Assembly: GCF_035083965.1 (NCBI RefSeq)
Contig: NC_089730.1
Location: 14,367,242 to 14,431,241 of the forward strand
DNA length: 64,000 nt
Source of the DNA: Branchiostoma lanceolatum
Taxonomy: Eukaryota; Chordata; Leptocardii; Amphioxiformes; Branchiostomatidae
Direction: 5' to 3'
Both the position numbers and the translations under genes were made by a program. The notes under the pieces were generated by a model. It was not told where the DNA came from and did no database searches. It saw nothing but the letters and a program-made list of their open reading frames with translations. Shown here in pieces: positions 26,301 through 38,300 of this stretch. Position 1 is the stretch's first letter, and each line of letters opens with the position of its first letter.

Positions 26301-29300
26301 TGTCCACTAAAAAGTGGTATTTTAGTTTATCAAAGTCAACAAATAGCCATCTTATTGTTAACTGCAAAGAAATAATTCATGAAATAATTTTGGGTGATGA
26401 TTCACAAAAAATGGGTTGTGACTGTCTGTTTTCCACTACACTGATGTTAACAATAACTTCTGTTAAACATGAAACTATGAGTGCAAAACATAGTCAGGTA
26501 CTGGTGGAACAGACTTTGTTAATCCATGGCTTTCACTATTGTAAAGCATTAATAAGCTTGCTGATCCAACAATTTAGTTGGTGAATAAGCCTTTAGTAGT
26601 TCAAGCAGTACCTCATGAGTTTCAAAGGAAAACACTGCCCTCTCAAATTCCCAGGAAAGAGCAAGTTTCCAAGCACGGGTTTGGCTCTGACTTGTTATAT
26701 ACATAATACAGTGCTAAACTTTCTTGTAACACTAAGGTATTCACGGATCAAATTTTCGACGACCACCGTCGCCTTCTTCAGGATCAAAAATAACCAATCA
26801 CTGCCGAAAGTAAACTCGCAAGAGTTACAGACACATGACCTTATTGACACGTGTCATTATGGAAGTGACGTCAGCAATTGTGGTCGTCGAAAATTTGATC
26901 CTTGAATCCCTTAGTGTAGGAAGAAAGTTTAGCACTGTATTATGATTACTACCAACACAGATTAGCTTCCATTATTGTTTTATACATGTTTTGAAAAGTT
27001 TTCAATGTCTTCTTTGTCTCTTTTTTCACTGGTTGCCTCACGCTATATGCAAGTGCACCACTAAAAAGAAATTGAAATTCTGCAAAACAAAGCATTTCTT
27101 GTTTCACTGGTTGCCTCATGCTATGCAAGTGCACCACTAAAAAGAAATTGAAATTCTGCCAAAGAGGTGCGAAAACTAGAACCAAACATCTGCTTGGAGA
27201 TGGGAGAGCAGCCATTTTGTGTCCTTTGTAACCCAGGAGTTTTGCAACTTTGATGGAGGAATTATACTGCCTGACTATGTCTGACTCTGTACCTTCCAAA
27301 CCAGTCCCGATCTGCCCTGCAACATGCAGCACACCAAGACATTACCATTAATACATGTACATGCAAACACCCAGAAACTAGCACAGACAACACTCTCAGA
27401 GAAACCCACAAAAAAGACAGCATCTAATGAACACTACAGTAAAAAGAGCATGCATAAGAGATTGAAATGTCAAAGACAATTGCAACAAGAAAGACAAGAT
27501 GATAATTGAGTCAAAAAAGAGTATGAAGAAAAGACGACCTCCACCATGCAAGAGGCTTTGCATTTGTGCTGTGTACACATGTACATGCTCCCCAAATTTG
27601 GCTGGCAAAAACATACAGACACAGCTGTGGCAAGTATGCAAGTTTCTAGCCCCTAAATTTGACACTGCAGAATTTGCTCTCTTATTTCATTCAAGTGGGA
27701 ATGAAAGAGCAAATTCTGCAAGTCAATTTTAGAGTAAAACCAAAGGGGGAAGGCCCAACTAGAATGCCGCAAGACTAAATGCCAGTCAGTGCCACCCACA
27801 AGAATGCAATGATAAGGCAAGCCTCTTACTCGGCGAACCCCACAAAATCCTCGTGGTTGGTGTTGATGTACGCGATATTCACGTCCACGAAGATGGCGAC
27901 CTGTGGGCGGAAGAACGGCATCGAGCATGGGAGAGGGAAAAGAGCATAGCGTAACCTAGCAACGGTAGACTAAGCAATCTTACTTTGCAAAACCGATGAA
28001 ATCCTCGTGGTTTGTGTTCATGTATGCCAAATTTATCTCCACTAAGTCAATAACCTGTGATGAAAATAAGAGAAACCTGTCTGTCAATCAAAGAAACAAA
28101 CTTTCTTCTGAATCTAAATGAGCAAAGTCAAAGAAACATTGATTAACTGAATCCATTACCTGAATCAATCATTTGTGTGGAGATGTGATAAAAATAGTTC
28201 AGTTTCTAACAACTTAAAATCAAAATCTTTTAAGTCTTTAAATGACAAACTTTTGAACAGGGCAATCTCCCACAATTTGAATTTAGTTACTAAGTCTTCA
28301 TTACCAAATCAGATTGATAATCGTGTCAATAAAGAACACATCTCTTTTAATCATCACCAATAATAGATTAATGTACATATTGACAAATGTAGTCAAATAT
28401 ACAAAATAACTTGACTACTTTGCCAGTTTGAAGATTTTACCAAAACGATGATCAGTACATTTCAAATACCTGATCTTTGGCCCTTTGTTCGCGCTCTCGT
28501 ATATGTGTGGTCACAATGCGTTCCGTTTCCTCTCGCAGCTGGGGGTAGCGTCCCATCTGGAGTTTACAAAAAACATTTGTGATCTTGATACGTAGTTACA
28601 TGTACAAGGTGGTCCTGTGGTTAGGGTTGCTGACATACATGTAGAATGTAAAGGTTAGAGCTGTCCTATAGGATGGGACGTAAAGCCAGAGGCTCCATGT
28701 CTAAGGACAGCCACACCTCAAGCACATTAAAGATCCCATGATCACACTTATCCAAAAGAGTAGGGCGTATATACTGGTGTGAGTGGATCAAACCTTAATA
28801 TAGTCCGATATCGTTGAAGAGATTCATCAGTCACATATAATTACAAGTTACTAATATATTCTTCTATCAGTGACTTTTAAAAAGTAGCAATACGTACTTC
28901 CCAATTTTCGATGTCAACTCTACATCTTGATCAAGGAGCAGGGGTACATGTAAGTAGGATGAACCGTACCGAAGGTTGGGAGCTGCCCAAGTCCTACTTA
29001 CCCCTGCTCCGCAAGGAGGCGGGGGAGGCAGGACGATACTCACAAGTTTCGTCCTAGTCTTGTGTTCTCGCAAGACTAGGTCACTCCGTGATCAAGATGT
29101 AGAGTTGACATCGAAAATTTGGAGGTACGTATTGCTACTTTTTAAAAGTCACTGATAGAAGAATATCTTAGTAACTTATAGTCCAATCTTTTGCAGCTTG
29201 AACGTACATTCAAAACTGGCATGTTATGCCAAAGGTGGTTTACCAGTTAAGAGAAACAAAACGAACCTGTCCAACCACAATTACTTGTCTTTCAATTTAA

Positions 29301-32300
29301 CTACAACATGATTCAAATGAAAAATTTCAAGATTTTTAAAGCAAATTAATCTAACTTGAAGTATCTACATGTATTATGGAGCGTCAAATCATGCAATCTT
29401 CAAACTAACGACCAGACCTTTTCGCCACACTGTCTGACGACGTTGTTGAGCTCGTTGATAACCATGTCCACACACTTCAGAGACGGCTCCTTCAGTTTGG
29501 CGATTTGCCGCTTGCAGATGGCTTCAAACGCCATGTCAGGGGTGAACAGGCCCGTTCTGAAAACATGTGGGTGATCATCAGAGTAACTATGCAAAATGAT
29601 CTAATAGTCTGCTCTAAAGTTCTGATTATTTCTTTCATGGGGACACTAGGAAATATGAAGTTTCCATCATTCATATACAGTACAACTCAGAAGTTATATG
29701 CTTATGTGGTGTTTTAAACATCTGTTTCAATGAAACACAGACAAACACAAGTGTTACAACTGAAGTCAGAATATAGAAGCTAGTCATACTCAAAGCTAAG
29801 ATAATTGTAACAACGATATTAGGGCATTTTAGTAAACAATTCAGAGCTATAGTATATGTACCCTACCTGACACCATGGATGTTCTTAATAGCATAGCTGA
29901 TCTCCCTTCTCAGCTCCTTCTCATCAAACTCCATCTGAAGAGGAAAAACAAAAGCAGCGTTTAAGATGAAATCTTACAGAAGTACAAAAAATTGGGAAAG
30001 ACTTCAACACCAATATTTGTCAGCTGCTTACCAATAATAGATATCATAAGGATTGGAAAGATAATCTAGGCTCACCTTCACGAGCTCGAAGGGAAATCTC
30101 TCGTGGAAGATTCGGTTGATGCGAGCACCACCGGAGAGCTCTACTGTGTCGATCTGGTCACCAGAACCTTCAATCCGCTTGTCGAAATCCACACCAAATG
30201 TGTTCACCATCCTAGAAATGGAAAAAACACAACTTGGTTGTCCAAATTTCCTTCCACTGGTTCATAATGCAATGCAAACAAACAAGTAGTAACATGTACA
30301 AGGCTTGAAATTCATTTTTGCAGATAAGTGAACTGGTGCACTTAACCTAACAATTCTGGGTACACAAAAATAGATAAACTACAGCAAAACCTGCCAACAC
30401 AGTTTCGAGATCTGAAAAATTGTGATGAACCCAGATTCTAAAGATAACTTTTAATCACAAGTAACACAGTAATGGTTTTAATAAAAAATTCATGTAATTT
30501 AAATGTCGAGAATATGTGCTCTAGTACTTAAGTGTACAATAGTAACTTCATGTACATTTTCCCTATACAAATACATGTATCTAGGTGCAAGGCACAGTCA
30601 AAAATTAGGTGTATAGTTCCAACTTTGGGTGCACAAAAAGGGTTTTGTTCCTAGTATTTCCAGCCCTGGGCAGGTCTAAAGTACAATATAAAGATTGTAC
30701 TTGTTACTGACTGTAGCATGGCCTTGGTTTTCCTAGTGGGGTCGTCGGGGCGGAAGTTTTTGTACTCCTCCACCTCCTTCTCCATCCCCAGCAGCTGCCC
30801 CTGCAGTTTGTTCCGCAGCACCGGCAGCGTGTCACGGATGTGGTTCGTCAGTTGCTGAAATGTGAGCGACAATCATGTCAGTGTTCTTGCCAACACAGTC
30901 TGAGCATAGGGCCCCCAATGATGTAGTTTTGTGGATTTACTATGCCAAACCTTAATCTGGTTTTCTTTTCTGTTTGTAAAGATAATATGAGCGACATTCA
31001 TGTCATAAACATGTCAAAACCAACAAATTTGTAGTGCATGTCTACATGTACATGTAGTTCAAGATATGGCAGACAGACACAAAATGTACATATATTAGAA
31101 CCTTGTATGTGGAAGTTAGACCATAAACTTAAGTTGGCAGCTACATGTATATGGCAGAAGACTTACATGTACATGCTCAATGAATTTGTTGAATAATTTG
31201 TAAATATGCAGATGGTTAAGTTCTATGACCACTACAACCATTTGACAATTTGCAAATTGGTTTTGAACAACTTTCATCTTTTTAAAAAATGGCTGATCAA
31301 AAGCACAGATTCTTTTGCAATCACACTTAGAACAAAAGCAAACTTTAATGTGCTAGCGGTTGGCAAATCCGACTCATTACTCCTTACCTGGTTGAGAGTT
31401 TTCTGCAGGTAAGGTGTCCCCATGCGGTCTGCCAGGTGCCTGTACGCAGGGTGGCTCAGGAAGAACTTCCTCTCAGCCGCCAGAGCCGCCTTAATGTCCT
31501 TCTTGCCATCGATGTCTGCCTGACTACGGTTCACCACTCCAATGTATCCTAAACACACGGTGTAACATCAGTATCCTATGGAAGGTATCAGAGAAACTTG
31601 CAAATGTAACCACAGGTACAATAATGTGATTCATATGTGAATTTTGTTTTTCATTGCTATCTATCATCTGAAGCTTTTGCTTACCATAATATTACTACTG
31701 CCAGTCATTCTATACAAACTAAGACAAATCATGAGTAAAAAAAATACCATAGTGAGACATATTTAAGCAAAAGTTGACAATTTTTTCAGCAAAATTATGA
31801 GTGTCACCCAATAATGTATAAAGGAAGTTTAAACTAAGTACGTTTGTTTGATGTATGTCAGATGTTATGAACAGTAGCAGTCAGACTGTCAGTGGTTGAC
31901 ATTGCTAAGGAAGTAGAAGAGTAAGGTTTCTAATATGCACATAAGATGCAAAATCAAAAGAAAGCAAAGGAAAAGAAAAGAAGTACCTTATGACAGTGCA
32001 TCCAAGCAGGTAACAGCAAAATAAAGTTGGGGTTGGGAGGGGAGCTTATTCACCAAGGGTAGGACTAAGAACCAATAAGCTGGTCTTAGTTAGAGCAGCA
32101 TTTTGGAAGAGCTATCCATTCAACTTTAGGTATACACTGATGTATTTGTAGATGAATATTGAAATTGCTAAGCTACATATAGGTACTGGGATACCATACA
32201 TACTTTCAAGGGAAAGCTTCTTAGTTTTGATACATAGTTTCTGGACTTTAACCAGTCAAAGAAACTTTTACTCACAATGGACATATCCGGTCTTAGTTGA

Positions 32301-35300
32301 AACTACTTGTGCGCAAATATCGGAGTGAAAGTAGTTAATGTGCTAAGATGTGTGCAAGTTTGGTAGGGGGTTGTAGGTTCATGATCGTTGGAAAGTCGCA
32401 TTCAATCTGTGTCTCTCGCTCTGTTGGCAGAAGATCCTTGAATTGAGTGCCTCTTTCATCAGTAACAGACAAACCATGCGGAATTTGAAAACTACAGCAG
32501 CTACGCTACGATCTGTTAGAGCGCCAAACCTCTGCGGAGGGGGTACGTCTTGTTGTCCAGAATGTCGCCGGCGTGGGTTCCCTGGTCCATCAGGTCCAGC
32601 TTGGTTAGTACCCCGATCGTACGCATCCCTGCAAACGACATAAGGCGGCACGTTGTAACGATATGGGAGAAAACGGGCAACCCTTACCTCTGCGTAGAGG
32701 ATAAGTCCGGTTCTCAAGAATGTTTCGAGAGTCTGTGCCTTCGTCCATGAGGTCTAGCTTGGTGATCACACCAATGGTGCGCATACCTGTGAAAAACGGT
32801 TAAAAGGACACAACAGGATGATGTTAAGGTCGGACACTGTTGTCAGGGCTGTCTCCAGGAGTCCGTCTTACACTGTACCTCCTCCATTTTGTAAGAATTG
32901 GACTTTTAAAGGTGACTCGTGCATCTAATTTTGAAAATTGACAATCCAAAATCAAATTTTACAAAGTGAACAGACCTAGAGACATTCCTGACTCTATTTC
33001 AATTTCCAAACTTGTCGTGTAAAAAATAAGGTTTCCAAGAACCATTGTGACACCACTTGCTAAGAACCCAGAGGTTGGAGAAAACCAAACCACAATCTAG
33101 GAAAGAAAGGAACTGAAAGAATTAAGAGTTTCCAAATCAAGAGTGAAACACCATCGCAGACTGGCTACAAAGAGTTGTTATGACCACCACATAATGTTAA
33201 TCAACCTGAAAATAGAGCATCAAAGAACAAGAGTATACCAAAGCATTACGTATATTACAGACATGATATTAAAGAGTAAACAATTATACTGCAATGATAG
33301 CAGGCAAACCAATAGACCACAGTACATACATGTATCAAGAGAAACTATATGATGATCATGAAACAATAGAAAAGCAAAAGCCATATATCATCATTTACAA
33401 AGTTAAGGGAATGCCACAATAGCAAGTAAAATATACCGTTTAAGGCGTAGCATAAGAAAGTAAGATTCTTTTCAAATACAAGAGTGGGAAACAGTAGAAA
33501 GCAAACACCATAAGCTATCAAAAACAATGTTAAGAGTATGCCACAATTGCATAGTAAAATACTTTAATTTTGTTTAAGGCATAGCGCAAGAAATAAAGAT
33601 TCTTTTTCAAATACAGGAGTAGGATACAGTAGAAAAGCAAACATAATGTTAGGAGTATGCCACTATTGTATGGTAAAATACATTCGTTTAACTTTAAGGC
33701 ATAGCATAAGACATTCTTTTCAAAGACAGTCAGGCTTTTAAGATAGGAATGTCATTGTGGAAATGTTGAGCAAAAGTCAGATTTTGAAATACAGTCCGGC
33801 TTTTTAAAAAAACAAATGTTATTATGGAAATGTTGAGGAAAAGTGAGTTGAGGAAATGTTGAGGAAAAGTGAGTTGAAGAAATGTTGAGGAAAAGTGAGT
33901 TGAGGAAAAGTGACTACTTCAAACACATCATACCCTGTGGGTCCACTTCCTTTGCTATCTTGAGGGCGTCAGAGTTTGCCAAGTCCTGGTTGGCGGGCGA
34001 CACCGCGAGGATGAGACAGTTGTCCTTGGTGATGAACTGGAAGAGCATGTCTCGGATCTGCTGCTCGATGTCTGGCGGCTGGTCACCGACGGGAACCTTC
34101 GTCATGCCCGGGAGGTCAATCAGGGTCAAGTTCAGGACTGGAAAAAGGAGATTAATAAATAAGGCTAATAAAACGAAGAGGCTTCTCTGTGCAGTTGAAA
34201 TCAATTAGACATTTGACAAATGACAGTTGCTCAAACAACTGGATAAATTTTCTAAACAGCCAGGACTGGTGTTTCAGACAGCATCCGCTGTCTTTTGTCA
34301 TGACTAATTCAAGGGATTAGACATTTGTTTTAACTAAAAGTTAACAGTTACAGTCAAAAATACCCAAAAAGACCACTCAGGGAACCGACAAAATCTAGAC
34401 TGTGTGGACAGGATTCTTTTAACATTTGTGTCAATGGGAAAAATAATCTAAGAGACCGCCAAAAAGTGGTGACATTGGCCAGGTGGGCCTTGTGAAGAGC
34501 TGGTCATTTGTACATCAGGTTTGACTGTATTTGAGCTTGAGCCAGCAATTGAATCTGAAACCAAAATACCTAACTTTAACCTTGGCCTACTTCTATGGTC
34601 TACTACGTGTGGACCATACCATGTTGGACTCACCATGGGGGGAGTAGACCCTCAGGTTGATGGGAACAGGAGAGATCCCTCTGTTGGATCCTGTCATCCG
34701 ATCTGTCTCCGCCTCGATCTCCGCTCGGATCTCGTGGAAATCTGAGAACATCTTCCCCTTAGCATGCAAGAACTCCCCATATTCTGCAATATAAAATACA
34801 TATACATTAATCATAAAGCACATAATATCAATCGTCAGAGATGTGCAATCCTAAACTAGTAATTAATCATAAAGTACATAATATCAATCGTCAGAGATGT
34901 GCAATCCTAAACTCTAGTAGTAAATTCTATGTAAATTCTATGTATTTCTTAAATTCTATTTCATGTCTATAATCCCTTTGCCTGTAAAATAAACAATGTA
35001 ACTGTGGGGCAACATTACTTGTTTCTTGAAGAAAATATGAGATATGAACCTTGAGCACGTTGTAGGGAGGAGTAATCTCCAAGCAGATGTTGGAAAGGAG
35101 AATTGTATAACATTTCCTGTAGTTCTGTATTCTATTCTGTCTTTCTGACATTCATGTGCAACTGCCTGACCCTCCCGATGCATTATTTCTGTATTTTCTG
35201 TACACAAATGATGCGTGAAGGAACAAAAAAGGCTGACGGCACAGAGCAGGTTTAGCAGCACTGTACATGTGACAGAACTGACCCCTCATTTTAGTGGACC

Positions 35301-38300
35301 CTTCCATTTCATGGTTCGTTGGAAGCCCTATTTTCTAGTTGTCACGCCTGCATGGCTTGTTCAGCCCAATTTTTAGCAAAACCAATCAAGCTCTTGATTT
35401 GCCCATCTAACACACTGGAAGGCAGTCCCTCGAGACATCATTGCCAAACATGTAATCTTATAACGTCCTTGTATTGAATGCTATGTTATGATAGTACTTA
35501 TTACATCACCAAGTTCATCAAATTCCTAGAAAATCTTATAAAATCATAGACCTAGACTAGACTCTTATAAATAAAAGTTCATTATCGCCTCCCATTCTAT
35601 TTTCAACTGTTAGGAGGAAGAAGAAAGGTGGCTAAAAATACATTACAACATCACAAATCTTTCTGTGACCAAGTATTCAGCTCAGATATGTGCAAGCTGA
35701 AGAAATAATTATCTATGGCTCTGCAATAACGCAGAATTGTTATTCATAAATATAAAATTCTTGAAATAGAATAGTTGTTCAAATGACATGTAAAGGTTTA
35801 TGGTTGATAATATAAATGTATGATATAATGTGCATGTTCTACATTTACTGGTATATAAGGCTAACACTGGCGTTGCTTGCATCTAACTTCTAAGTAAACA
35901 TTGCGAGATGCTGTATGCATAATTCAGGACGTGCTGGTAGCAAATGAAACGTTGGTGACCTAACGAAGCGTGGGGTGGAGTCGTTCGCTGTCATTTCCCG
36001 TGACAAATCACTGCACACCGACAAATCAATAGGCATCCTTTTCAACCCAGAAAAATCAATAATACGTATACAAGTATCCAGCCATTGCCCCACGCCCAAT
36101 GGGACCTGCACTGGGGTATACTGTTATATGACTGCTTCTGACACTAGGAAACAAATGTTAACTGGAACCAATGATGGTTCCACTTTTTCACAGTATGATC
36201 CAAGACCAACAACTGTTACTACATGCGAAACAGAAAACATATAATGGACTATAGTATGCTTCTCACACTGACAATGCAAAGACTTACGAGTGTTTCAATA
36301 TTTTCACATTTTCTTTTTCATATTCATAACTTCTTAAATCCCATGAACTTGGTTGCTAAAGCCATTTCCATCTTGAAACATCTATTCTTCAAAATTACAA
36401 CAAATAGTACCACTACTCTCTCTATTTATATATAACATTTACAAACAAAATGCACTTGGATTGTTGGAGTGGAATCAGGAGCTATAAAATGAGCCGAAAT
36501 ATTCCCGTTTGCTAGAGTGACATGTGACAGGTTAAAAAAATATACACGTATATTGCGTGAAAGCCTCTAATATTGGTCTACATGTACCTCCCCTGGGATT
36601 GAGATTGGATGACATACCAATAGGTCATCTCTTTCCCAGCATCACCATGTCCCTATGACCTTTCTAAAGAAGCGATGATTACAAAACATCCTGCGTTTTA
36701 CTGTCTGAAAGTGATCTTATCCTTTGATGATGTGATTTTCTCACAGACACTATGGGACAATCCACCTTATCTACGTATAGCTTCGTTGGTCTGACTCACT
36801 CACTGTCACTCTTTGATGTCACACAGGGGATTTTACTTCAAGGTCATAGGAATCTCACGACCTTGGTTGACCTCAAGTTGCTGAAGAGCTAAATTGCATG
36901 ATGTACATTTCTTTGCTACACAGGACTTTGCGCATGACAAATCAGCATGTGAAAACGTTGCACATGAAATGTTTTTGCACATAGTACAGCTACTAAAATA
37001 AATTGCTTCAAATACTGTGAGGATGAGTCACAAATTGCACATAAAAACACTTGTACATGTACCACTAAACAAATTACATTCAGGCAACAAGATTAGATTT
37101 ATATTTGTGGTACAACAGACTATAAACCAGACAGTGAGGGAGGGTGCATTGATATGATAAAACAAAAAACAAATGATATTTGCTTCAAAATTCATAATAC
37201 ATATACATATTTCAATAAATGACCCACCTGCTTTAGGGTTGTGGATAAGCTGTAACACCAGGGGTCGTCTGGTCACAATGCCTGACCCTCGGGGTAGGAA
37301 GTCCCTAGAAAAAAACAAGCAAAGAAAATATTGATAACGAAATATGAGGTTTTGCATCTTTCATGGAACAAAACGGTGGGTATGTATGTTATGATATTAA
37401 CCTATGTATCAATTTGTAATGGTATATAAACATCAAAACAACCATGCTTAGTTCAAAGTATAAGTGGTAATGTCAACACAAGCCATAACTGTATGCCTGT
37501 TTCATTTCACCAAAATAACACTGTTTTACGCAGTCATAAACATACATGTGTACACTTATCTCCTAGTACAAATGTGGTACATAGATTGTCCATGTATTTC
37601 ACATTTTCTTGATTACACTAATCAGTATGCCATGTGTACCTGTGGACAGTACCACTTTAGTCATGAAGGTAATTTGCCCATCAATGGCACTTCAAAAAGC
37701 TGACGAGTCCACAAATGAGATTTATGACAAATTGTGATGGGTAGCGTGCCATTAGGTCAGCTATAAATGCAACTGTAGATCTCTGGCAGCAAAACCATTC
37801 CACACGGTCAGACCAAGGACAACAGTTGGAAGGAATACAAGATGTGTATATTCATGCAAGGGCTATGATGTCATGCAATGATGCCGTGCAACGCAGGTGG
37901 CTTTACGGCAAAGAAAAAGTGAAACAAAACATTCTTGGTTGATATGACCTTTGGCACAAGTTCGAGTTATCCCATTTTATCTAACACAAAGCACTTCATA
38001 ATCTGACAAAAGCAGGAAATAGAAATGTCATTTGACGTTAGGGGCTCCCGTGTCGTCTGACGTTCTCAACTTCCAATCCAACATTGACAAATATTTCTTG
38101 TTTTCAAGGTGACCTTTAATAGAACAAACACATGTGAAAGATTGCTATGGATATTTCAAACATGGCAACGCAAACAAACTTGGCACAGTATTTGAACAGT
38201 TTAACGGGAATGTTAGTTTACTAAAAAGTTATGGTGAGGAACTACAAACGGAAGCACCTGTGCTTTTCCAAGTAAGGGAGCACCTATGTGACCTAATTGC

